A stretch of DNA of 64,000 nt, taken from contig JACKQL020000006.1 of NCBI GenBank assembly GCA_018296165.2, forward strand, positions 1,364,001-1,428,000, in the 5' to 3' direction. Position numbers and translations under genes: made by a program. Under the pieces are notes generated by a model that saw only the letters and a program-made list of their open reading frames with translations, was not told the origin of the DNA and searched no databases. The DNA is from Termitomyces sp. T153. Taxonomy: Eukaryota > Basidiomycota > Agaricomycetes > Agaricales > Lyophyllaceae. Below are positions 35,082 to 45,030 of the stretch, piece after piece (position 1 is the stretch's first letter; every line of letters starts with the position of its first letter).

Positions 35082-35807
35082 AAAGCGCACTACAGCCAAT
35101 CTACTTCGAGACAGAACTTTCGACAGCTTTCATTCTCAAGTTGAAGACAGAGAGTGTGGGCTCAAAGAGAGACTACCAATGAAGCACGAGCAAAGCACAG
35201 AAAGAAGCGAAGAAGACCGAGAAGAGAAAGGACTTAGAATTACAGGCACTAAGAACAAGTATATGAGAGCAAGAGATCACAAAATAAATATCAGAAAGAG
35301 AAGCGAAGCGAAATGATGATAGGGGAACGCAAGAGTTCAAACGGTATGTGAATTCAGGATGATGAAGATGGAGAATGATAGGGACGAGAAGACCTGGTGG
35401 CTGGCATTTCGGAGTTGCATGGCATAGTCGAGAGGTCAGCGTTGGTCTTTTCCAAGATTCGATATGAGATATTGGAGACCGGTAGGATGCTTTCGAAATC
35501 ACATACCACAGCTTTCGGATCATTCGAGAGTCGTCGTCCGGTTGTCGAGTGAAGGCGGAGTTGTGATGAAGTGTGGAGACCGGTGGCTGGGTCTCAAGAC
35601 ACATGCTACAGTTTTCACATGGTCGAGAGCCAGTATACCATTCCCAAGAACCGCGGACGAAGATGCCAAGTAGTGGTTTTTACTCGAGTTATAGGAAACT
35701 GAGAGAAGATGGGGCGAACATCTCCATAATGGATATGGTTCGTATTCGGAGTGATAAACCGATAGCACCCGCTGAAAGTTGAACCATCGATGGCAAAGGG
35801 TTGATAA
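35082..35807. other. Region without a confidently called gene
   Basis: Between the small membrane protein and the minus-strand 918-aa gene. A minus-strand frame at 35615-35875 (PWDGQYIVPSATALSAAAFS...) looks protein-like and could be an alternative C-terminal exon of the neighbouring minus-strand gene; I could not fix a splice site for it. Confidence 0.35.
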
Positions 35808-38746
35808 CTAAAGGCAGCCGCACTCAACGCGGTGGCTGATGGAACGATGTACTGCCCATCCCATGGCAGTAGCAAGTTTTTTGAGGGGCCGGAAGCAAGA
35901 CGTGTCCCTTGACTGATGGTGCATGTATTGGGACGGACTGTCAGACTGATCTATGGCATCTTCTTGGGGAAGACCAGCAGGTTTGCGAGGGAGAAAGGTC
36001 CTGAACCGTTCCCTCTGCTCCCAATCGGGCTGATCTTCAAATACGTCGGTTTCATTTGTTTGCACCCGCTCTGGCTGATATTTAATTTCGTCTGTTTCGT
36101 CATTCGGTTGCTCCCAGCCGGGCTGATCTTTAACTTCCGTTTCGTCGTTCACTTGCTCTCCTGCGTACTGATCTTTGACGTTATCAGTGTCATAGACTCT
36201 GAATTCGCACCGCCCGTTGACAAGCCATGGGAAGGGAATATACTGAACGACCTCCTCAGAGTGGTCTTCAAAGAGCGATGGGATCTCAGTCGAGAGATGA
36301 TCGTAGACGACGACATCAGCCGAAGGAATCTCTGGGGATGACAATGCAGAACTGTCTCCAACCCAGTCAAGTTGGGGATCAAGGTCAATAAAGCTGAGTT
36401 CCACAGGTGGAGGAGCCGAGCGCTGACGAAGGGGGGAAAGAACCTCCTCAATCTCAACATCATTAACGATATCTTCAATAGATGGCACGATTTGAGCCTC
36501 TGGTGCATTTGGCTCAGAGAACGGAAGTAGAACCAGATCGTTCCAGGCCTACGGAACAACGTTAGAAACAGGATCGTCGCAAAAAAAGAATAGAGAACTC
36601 ACAGCTGTGTTTGAATTGTTGGGAGAGCAAAAGCCTGGAATATCGACGCTGTACAAATCATGATCGTAAATCTCCATCTCGACATCGTTGTTCGAAACCG
36701 GAACATTAGTAGAGCACGAGTTGCTGTTAGTCCATGCGTGACGACCGGTGGGACCGATGTCCAAGGGAAAAGAAAGCTGTGAATAACTATTGTTGAAGAG
36801 CCCATTTGCACGAATATCGAAGCTTAATGGATGAGCAAAGGGATTACTGTCGCCGTTGTTCCAGCCAGCGTTGACATTCATTCCATCAGAAGAGTGCGCG
36901 GTGTTAGTGTTGTTGCTAGACCAGGGACGGGAAGCAGCAGCAGACGATTCAGTCCAGCCAGATACCTCACTCGGTCTTCCACTCAAGACATTTGGCAGCT
37001 GATCTATGGCTGATCTGTCAAGATGGTGACCTCCGTTGCCACCGTTCCACGTATCGGAGACTGGGAAGGGGACGTTCGTCTGAAAAGCAGAAGAGGCATT
37101 ATCAAACACAGAGGTCGACTGTCGAGACAGACCGAACGCATTCAAAGAGCTCGCCAAGTCGAAGCCAAACGAAGAGGAATCCTGTCTGGCGGGTGTATTA
37201 ATTGGAGCGATGAAGTTGTTGCCCTGGAGCGATGAAGAAACGCTTGAGTTTGGAAACTCATTATCTGACTCAATTGCACCGAAAGCATTTTTCTGTCCAG
37301 TTCCAATGCTTGAACTTGGTTTTACGAATGCAAAGACAGGGGCTGTCAATGAGATTAAAGGTCCAGTCCTCGTCTGAAGAGCAAAGTTTGATCCAAAAGC
37401 ATCAAAGGTGTTCTGTTCCTGGGTGGAGCCACAGGTCAATCTTGGATTAGCGAAATTCGCGGTGGGTGCGGCCAATGGGTTCACTTGGGGAGCCATATTC
37501 GAAAGAAGTGAGGGCTGATTGTTTGTGTGGATCGAAAAGGCGCTCAGAGCCGGGGTTGCATTGATTGGCCCAAATGCGCCAGATGCACTCTGCATGAATC
37601 CAGCTTTCGAGCCTAGGTTGACAAAATTCATGGTGGGAGTTCCAAACGTATCGGCAGAAGGAACGATATGCGACAACGAAGGCGCATTCGGTTGCGAAGC
37701 GGAGACGTTCTGGGCATCCATATCTACTTCCATCGATGGACTAGTAGTCTCTTCTGTATTGGTCGAGACAAACGACTTGTTGTTTGAGGCACATGGTCCT
37801 TTTGAGGCAGCAGAATCAAATGGAGCAGAGAAGGTGAGAGTACAGGAAGTTCCATTATTAAACGCTGAAGAAGCCTGAGAAAATGCTCCTTTTGTGTTCT
37901 CCGACGTATCCATCGATTTGACGGTAACCCCTTCGTGTCTAACAGCAGTGACACCTGAATCCATCGCGCCCACGAAATGGGATCCCTCAGGTGCGAACGA
38001 TGAGGATGGGTCAAGATTATATTGAGGAATATGAATAGAAGTTGAGATGGACTTGGCAGCAGCAGCAAGATGTGAAGCCAATGCGTGAGTCGTTGGAATG
38101 ATTGGAAGTTCCACTGCGAGTACTGGAGAAGGAGCAGTGGCTACGGTTGACACAGGTGGAGACTTGTTTGCAGACATCGTAGGCTCTGAAGGCTGATTTC
38201 TGAATTTAAAGGAAACTTAGGCATTTCCTCTGCTGGAGGAAAATAGACCAACGTACGACCTAGCCCCAACAACAGATCCCACATCACGACCTTGCGCTGC
38301 GGCTGCTTCGAGAATAGATGCCACGAGACTGTTTTGCACGGCAGGATCCACCCTCGATCGCGATAGTTGGTTTCTCGTCCTGCCTGTATTCGTTATGTTT
38401 CCTCCGATCGAGTTTGGAGAATCATTATTATCCTCGGGCTCAGTATCGTTCCCCGTATCCGCATCAGTAGTGGAAAGGCTAGATTGTGAGTAAGTTGTGA
38501 GAACCAATGAACTCGAACGAATCGTATGGTAACAAAACAAACGAACGTCTCGTTATGCAAGTTTGTCACCGCCCTCTGTGAGATAGAGGCTTGGTAGCCT
38601 TGATTCGACGGTCCAGAACTACCAGCTCTTGTTCTCTCATTCCCGGAGGACTGACTCGATTTCTTCATCGAGGCAGACTTGACTGGTTGGCTACCGAGCA
38701 TCGCTGATTTCACAGAAGGTTTATGAGACCTGAGTCCATGGGCCAT
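35808..38746 (-). CDS. 918-aa low-complexity protein with FG motifs and acidic tandem repeats
   Basis: Exons 38547-38746, 38260-38478, 36603-38199 and 35808-36548 join in phase to 918 residues starting MAHGLRSHKPSVKSAM. The protein is largely disordered, rich in Ser, Asn, Thr and Pro. Six Phe-Gly dipeptides (FGTP, FGPI, FGSN, FGAI, FGFD, FGLS) lie in residues about 325-496, as in FG-type nucleoporins, but no Nup structural domain is visible, so nuclear-pore function is only a possibility. A helix-like segment QNSLVASILEAAAAQGRDVG lies near the N-terminus. Residues about 796-850 hold four imperfect 15-16-residue acidic repeats of the form KDQxxxEQxNDETE. The C-terminus beyond about residue 870 is uncertain because another frame may be spliced in. 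Confidence 0.6.
36015..36179 (-). repeat. Coding tandem repeat, four acidic ~16-aa units
   Basis: Units VKDQYAGEQVNDETE, VKDQPGWEQPNDETDE, IKYQPERVQTNETD and VFEDQPDWEQ lie head to tail within the 918-aa protein. The plus-strand view shows the same repeat as recurring gctgatctttaa-like motifs. Decay toward the C-terminal units suggests an old expansion. Confidence 0.6.
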
Positions 38747-39266
38747 GGTGCGTGAGAGATATCCAAGCGGATTGAGCCAGAGCAAGGTCAGAAGTCAATG
38801 AGGTTGAGGCAGAATGCATATATTGACATAGGCTCGTTGTACTTATAGCTCGCGCCGCGACCGAGCTTTGAAGATATTCAATCTTGTCCTTTAACCGCTT
38901 TGAATTTGCTGTGGCCAGCGTGACTATTCAGGTAGGTAACAGCACGAAGGAGACCATGTAACAGTGACCATTCTGTGCTGCTTTGACCCATTCCATGACG
39001 GCCCATATTTTGACAGATTTTGACTGATCCAGCAAGTCCGTGATCGAGTGTTTGAGCTTGAAAAAGCTTTAAGATTCCAACGCGGAAAGACGAACAGTGA
39101 TTAATTTGAACACGTTTTGTGCGACATTCGCGATAGATAGAGAATGTGAAGGTGAGGACGATTCGGAGAAATATACGCGTCCGTATTTGGAAAGAGTTTT
39201 TCGAAAATGTGGCTGTGCAACATCAATTCAGCTTTCTTCGACAAAAGTATCCGTGAGTGCAACATG
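38747..39266. other. Upstream region of the 918-aa gene
   Basis: No supported gene. It ends at the target site of the copia insertion. Confidence 0.4.
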
Positions 39267-39271
39267 TATAG

Positions 39272-39563
39272 TGTTGAGGTCTCGCGCGTCGCGAGCACCG
39301 TGCGCACTGATGTGATCAGGGACGCACTCAGGGTCATAGAGAAAATATGAGGGTATATCACGCAGACGGCAACAACAACCACCCTCAGTCACTGTGTACG
39401 GAGACTGAGGGTGAGTGCATTACTTACCTAGTAAATTATGGACAAATATACTTACGCATACCTTAGAATAACCTCCGTGTATCTTAGGTATGCAAAACCC
39501 CGAGTCACTGTGTACGGAGACTGAGGAATAACCTCCGTGTATCTTAGGTTATTACTTCTAACA
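39272..39563 (+). repeat. 5' LTR of the copia element
   Basis: TGTTGAGG...TTCTAACA, 292 bp, with about 16 CpG sites. It contains a duplicated module: AGTCACTGTGTACGGAGACT (near 39388 and 39504) and AATAACCTCCGTGTATCTTA (near 39467 and 39525). The first copy of AGTCAC... is embedded in an inverted repeat CCCTCAGTC/GACTGAGGG that could form a hairpin in DNA or RNA. Confidence 0.92.
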
Positions 39564-39576
39564 GGTTATGGGCTTG
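39564..39576 (+). other. Candidate primer-binding site, initiator tRNA-Met anticodon arm
   Basis: GGTTATGGGCTTG starts directly after the LTR. Its complement contains CAT in the context AGCCCATAACC, which matches the anticodon stem-loop of eukaryotic initiator tRNA-Met. Drosophila copia is known to use such an internal tRNA fragment as primer. Confidence 0.55.
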
Positions 39577-39694
39577 TGCTGCATTGCCCTTTAGAAGTGA
39601 CATTACAACCTTGAACAGACCACGAGCCACTGCTGAGCTCATTGAATATTGGACCGACTGTCCGTTACATTAACTTGAGGAATCCCTGTCTACT

Positions 39695-41242
39695 ATGGAT
39701 CCCCCGATTATTCCCGAGACCCCCTCTGCTACGCGGATTGCTGAAATGCAAGCTGTCGACAACTCAGCCAATCCAACAGTCCTCCCTGTTGGGAAGATAA
39801 CATCCTCCTGGACTGGACATGTGCTCGAGAAGGACAACGGAAAATACACAGAGTGGGCCTACACAATGAAACTCGAGTTGTCGTTAGCACAGCTGTGGGA
39901 TTATGTTTTCGACCCTATGCTGTCACCAGATGCCACGTACAAACCACGGGCATATCGTTTGTGGACCTTGAATTGCCGTCTTGCGTGCTCATTTCTGAAA
40001 CATGTGCTGTCCTCATCCAAACAAAAGTTATGCACTGAGGAGGAGGATCCTGGGGCCCTGTGGGTATACCTGAAGGACCGCCATGGTGGGGCGGTTCCCG
40101 TTAAACAGGTCTGACTGCTCCAGGAAGCACTCACTGCTAAGTGCAGCCTTTCTGAGCTGCTGACAAAGACGGTTGATATCATTTTCGAGAAGATTGACCA
40201 CGCATTTGATGCGGGAGAGGTGACAAAAGACTTGCTGAAGTCAATAGCCGTGTTGTCCATGCTGTCGGACAAATCTTTTGCACATATACGGTCTATCATA
40301 TCTTGAGACCTAGGACAGGCTAGCAACATATCCAAGTATGGTCCCACTGAGATTAGGCTGTTTCTGGAAGGGGAGCAGACACTTCTTGAAGTGGACAAGT
40401 CTCCCTCTGTACCCACAGACTCTGCTCTAGCCACTGCCCCTGGCAAGGCATCTCAGTCAAAAGTCACATCTGCGGCATGCAAGGCTTGCCAGTGTCCTGC
40501 CTACATCTATACTGGCCATACAGCGCCCTGGTGCATCCTGGAGGGTGGCGGAATGGCAGGGAAGTCAATCAAGGAGTTGAAAAAGGTGTGCCTAGCATTC
40601 TATGATGGCAAGTGGAAAGAGAGGGAGAAGAGGGACAAGGCAGTCTCAAAGATCACATTTACTCCAGCAGGCGGCAGCGCGTTTACTTTAGAGGGCGACC
40701 CAGTGACAATTGCAGCATATCTGGCCATGCAGGCGCCAAAGACAGCCATGACCAATGCCCCAAAGGCAGAGTTCGCTGGCCTTGGGTATGACACACTGCC
40801 TTATGCAGGGTTTCTGGCTGATGCAGAGGGTTTGGAGTTTGACGTGTGGATTGCCCTTGAGGAGGAGCATGGTTCACAGTGTGGAATAGGGCCTGAAATG
40901 GACAGGGACTGGTACAAGGCCAATAACGTGTCCAAAGAAGATCACAAATTGATCTTATTGAGTCAAAACCAAACACTAGAGCCATTCTACCTTGACTCTG
41001 GTGCAACCACCCATATCTCCCCAAACCAAGGCGATTTCATAAAGCTAGACTCGATTCCCGCAAGACAGATATGTGGAGTAGGAGGCACATCTATTGCTGC
41101 AATTGGTGTAGGAACCATACAGGTATACGTATCAGGAGGAATGTATATTGAACTTGAAAATGCACTATGTACCAAAGTCTACTGTCTGCCTTCTGTCAAT
41201 CAGCAGAATAGCTTGCGACCATGGAATGTCTGTGACATTTGA
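39695..41242 (+). pseudogene. Copia gag and protease, two internal stops
   Basis: One frame runs from the ATG at 39695 with TGA codons at 40112 and 40304, then stays open from 40307 to 41242. The gag part has a typical copia start (ITSSWTGHVLEKDNGKYTEW) and a Cys/His cluster (CKACQCPAYIYTGHTAPWC). The protease active site is intact as FYLDSGATTHISP near 41000. At about 41200 the sense of the family passes into another frame (at 41148-41693), so a frameshift separates protease from integrase. Confidence 0.85.
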
Positions 41243-42360
41243 TGATACCAGAGTCTCCCTAACAAAGAAAATTAGTGGAAGACCAATGGCCACTGGAACT
41301 CTAGTCCATAATCGTGGCCTTTACACTCTCAATGTCATAACTGATCATGCATTTGTGGTTCATGATCTGCCCAACATACAGTCATGGCACCTTTGTTTAG
41401 GACATGCGAATTATCAATCCATCCTTCAGATGGCGCATGCAGGCATGATCAAAGGTATGCCCTATACATTCCCTTCCAAACCCCCAAAATGTGACCAGTG
41501 TATCCTTGGAAAACAGACCAGGACACCAGTACCAAAGGAGCATGAGGAAGGGGAGGGGCATAGGGCAATGTCAAGGTTAGAGAAAGTATGGGTGGACCTA
41601 ATGGGACCAGCAGCAGTATCATCTCACACAGGTAATAATTATATCATGAACATTGTCAATGATTACATGAAAAACTGTGGTCGATCTCATTGAAGTCAAA
41701 AGATGACAGCTTCGACAAACTCAAAGCTTGGATCCTTGCATGCGAAAATGAGACAGGATCATGCATGAAGATATTGAGAATGGGTTGTGACAGTGAGCTC
41801 AATGGGGAAAGACACAAAGAATGGTATCGTCAGAAAGGAATCATCTTACAGGTTGGGGCACCCTACACCTTAGCGCATATGGGGAGAGTAGAGAGGATGC
41901 ACCATACGCTAGGAGGGAAGGCACGTGCAATGAGACTTACTGCAAGATGCCCACCTTTCCTGTGGGACAAATTTTACCTGACTGCTGCTTATCTCCATGG
42001 CAAGACAAAACCTCTACAATACATGAAGTAACCCTGGATGAGTTATGGTATGGGAAGAAACCTTTGTACTCACACATTTGAGAGATTGGATGCCAAGCAT
42101 TTGTCCTTATCCTAAATCAACACAACCCCAAAATATTTGAACGTTCAATTGAATGTGTTCTGGTTGGCTATGATGCTAACTCAAAAGCTTACAGGTGCTA
42201 TGACTGTGCTATGAGAAAAGTCTACAGTACATACCATGTTCAAACATTGAAAGTCACAACAACACTATGCCTCCAATACATGAAAACAATGTGGCAACAA
42301 ATGACAACCATGCAGATACTGATTTCCTGGACATGCCTTTGATAGCTAAACAAGCAGCAA
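41195..42360 (+). pseudogene. Copia GAG-pre-integrase and integrase, frameshifted
   Basis: The zinc-binding GAG-pre-integrase block WHLCLGHANYQSILQMAHAG with CDQCILGKQTR is present, followed by VDLMGPAAVSS and the catalytic Asp of IVNDY. A frame change near 41680 leads to LKAWILACENETG and GRVERMHHTLGGKARAMR (the E of the DDE motif). Stops at 41691, 42029 and 42079 interrupt it. After these the conserved KIFERSIECVLVGYDANSKA and YRCYDCAMRKVYSTYHV block is still readable. Confidence 0.8.
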
Positions 42361-42560
42361 GTACACCGACATAATCATTGATGACAGACATCGATGATGA
42401 GATGCCAAGGATACATGGTCCTATATTCAACCCACCTGAAGAGGACCTTCCCATAGCACACAAGGAGCCAATAGCTGAATGGCAGCAGGTAGAGGAACCA
42501 GTCAATCAACCACTTCAATGACGATCGACAAGGATATCTACACCCACTGAGAAGGTAGAC

Positions 42561-44386
42561 ATGAACCAAAATCATGAATCTCACATGGAGAAGGCAGTGA
42601 GAGAGTCTAGAGAAGCTGCTGAGCATATCAGACAGAGTAGGGCTGATTGCAGGGCAGCTGTGAATGAGCCACAACAGGATCCACAGTTAGACAAGGCTGA
42701 ACATGAACGGAATGTTGAGCAGTTACTCTCAGCAATAAACATGGGTATAGACACACCATACATCATGCCCAGAGCAGATCTCAATGCACCAAGGACATGG
42801 GACAAAGCACAGAACTGCGCAGACAGAGAGAGATGGATTGAGTCCTACAAAGAAGAGCTCAAGTCCCTTAAGGAGATGTGAGTATGGACACTGGTTCCAC
42901 ATGAGGACATACTGTATGGGCACCAAGTACTGAAGGGGTGGCTGATATTCACTATAAAGCAAGATGAGAAGAGGAAGATCATGAGATTTAAAACACGGCA
43001 TGTTGTTCAGGGCTTCAACCAGGTGTACAGAAAAGATTACACACAAACAACCTCACTGACAGCACACGCGGAATCCTGGAGAATAATATTACACTTGGCA
43101 GCATCTTTAGGGTGGGAGACCAGTCAGATTGATGTGAAGACTGCTTGCTTAAATGGGATATTACCTGAGGAGGAGAGGGTATATATGGAACAGCCAAGGG
43201 GTTTCGAAGAGAAAGGAAAAGAAGCGTGGGTTTGCAGGCTTGTCAAGGGCTTATATGGCATGAAGCAAGCGGGACAAATATGGAATAAGACCTTGGACAA
43301 ATGGATGCGCAACTGGGGATTCACGCAACTTGCATGTGAGGCCTGTGTGTATCATAGGACGATGGAAGATGGGACAATGATAGTGGGGGTACATGTAGAC
43401 GACTTCTTGGCAATATCCAGCACTAAGAAAGCAGGCGAACATTTCAAACAAGAACTGTCAAGCACCTGGACTATTGTGGACTTAGGTATGCCAAAGCACA
43501 TACTAGGTATCACGATAAACTGGGAACAAGAGGAAAAGCATGTTCACCTATCACAGATGGCCCTTATTGACAGACTTATTCAACAATTTGGACAAACTGA
43601 CACTGCACCACTCTCTACTCCAATGGAACCAGGGACAAAACTTCGACGGGTTGACTTGACTATGTTGTCAGATGCAGAACATGAAAAAGTGGCCCATCTA
43701 CCATATAGGCAGTTGGTAGGAGGTCTCCTATGGCTGGCAGTCTCCACACGCCCAGATATTTAGTACACTGTACAGCAGCTCTCACAGTACCTTGACTGTT
43801 TCACATACACACATTGGAATGCTGCCGTGAGGACATTACAATACCTGAAAGGAACGAGGACCTTAGGAATATCTCTGGGAGGTAGTAACCCAATACAGCT
43901 CGTTGAGTTTACGGACTCAGATTGGGCGAACTGCCTTGACATGAGGAGAAGTGTCGGCGGTTATGCATGGACTTTAGGTTCTGGAGTGGTTTCCTGGGCA
44001 ACACAAAAACAAAAACAGTAGCGGCCTCATCTTGCGAGGCTGAATACATGGCAGCCTACAAAGCTGCCCAGGAATGCATATGGTTGCGCTCACTCCTCGG
44101 GGCAATTGGACATGAACCTCAAGAGGCAACTACGATGCTTTGCGATAACAACTCGGCGATAAACTTATCGGAAGACCCCATGTTACATCAACGAGTCAAA
44201 CACGTTGACATAAAGTATCACTTCTTACGGGAACGAGTCGCATCACGAGAAATTACCGTTCGTTACATCAATACAAAGGACAATGTCACGGACATCTTCA
44301 CGAAAGCATTGGCTGCACCACAGTTCATTAGACTACGTGATATTCTAGGGATGACCCAGCATTCCACGCGAGGAGGAGTCGCCTAA
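42561..44386 (+). pseudogene. Copia reverse transcriptase and RNase H
   Basis: From 42981 the RT reads KTRHVVQGFNQVYRKDYTQT, QIDVKTACLNGILPEEERVY and CRLVKGLYGMKQAGQIWN, and the polymerase box is GVHVDDFLAISS, with the catalytic DD intact. A TAG at 43761 interrupts the RT-RNase H junction, then EFTDSDWANCLDMRRSVGGY is followed by a +1 frame change into VAASSCEAEYMAAYKAAQEC, VKHVDIKYHFLRERV and DNVTDIFTKAL (RNase H). The last frame ends at 44386, 14 bp before the purine tract. Confidence 0.85.
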
Positions 44387-44412
44387 CTACCAGTGCTCAC
44401 GGTGAGGAGGAG

Positions 44413-44704
44413 TGTTGAGGTCTCGCGCGTCGCGAGCACCGTGCGCACTGATGTGATCAGGGACGCACTCAGGGTCATAGAGAAAATATGAGGGTATATC
44501 ACGCAGACGGCAACAACAACCACCCTCAGTCACTGTGTACGGAGACTGAGGGTGAGTGCATTACTTACCTAGTAAATTATGGACAAATATACTTACGCAT
44601 ACCTTAGAATAACCTCCGTGTATCTTAGGTATGCAAAACCCCGAGTCACTGTGTACGGAGACTGAGGAATAACCTCCGTGTATCTTAGGTTATTACTTCT
44701 AACA
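44413..44704 (+). repeat. 3' LTR of the copia element
   Basis: It reads the same as the 5' LTR over all 292 positions and is followed by the TATAG duplication (44705-44709). Confidence 0.92.
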
Positions 44705-44709
44705 TATAG

Positions 44710-45030
44710 CGCCAAAGCTCTTAAAGGTTACACTTATAGGTACAAGACGTCAATGTACTGTATGCAAACCGTAACTCGAAAACTACTTAGACAAAGAGCA
44801 GAAACCGAAAGGTACAGTACATATCATGAGTATGTCTTCCGTCCGTAAAGTCAGAGTACGTGTACGTATGCTACATGTCCATCATAGAATGGAAAGAGGA
44901 AAAGTACAGCAGAGAAAGATTTGTAATGAGTCCGAAACAGCGGAGACAGAGACAAAAACGGAGTGACAGAGACAAAGACAGAAACTGTGTGTCGCGGTGT
45001 GTTGTGTCCTCTGTGTCCAAGTAATAAAGG
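44710..45030. other. Spacer between the copia element and the RING gene
   Basis: Probable 3' UTR region of the minus-strand RING gene; no further feature seen. Confidence 0.4.

Larger units (their letters stand above)
39272..44704 (+). mobile_element. Ty1/copia retrotransposon, recent insertion, coding-defective
   Basis: Two 292-bp LTRs (39272-39563 and 44413-44704) that I read as identical bracket a gag-protease-integrase-RT-RNase H region, the copia order. The insertion is flanked by TATAG on both sides (39267-39271 and 44705-44709). A purine tract (ggtgaggaggag, 44401-44412) precedes the 3' LTR. The coding region nevertheless has stops and frameshifts in gag, integrase, RT and RNase H, and its middle is much poorer in CpG than its ends. 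Identical LTRs mean recent insertion; broken genes mean it must have been mobilised with proteins supplied by another element, or was altered by conversion afterwards. It sits 521 bp upstream of the 918-aa gene. Confidence 0.93.

Noticed and set aside
36831..37878. Plus-strand open frames opposite the 918-aa gene
   Set aside because: Shadows of the minus-strand exon: no introns, no motifs, odd amino-acid composition.
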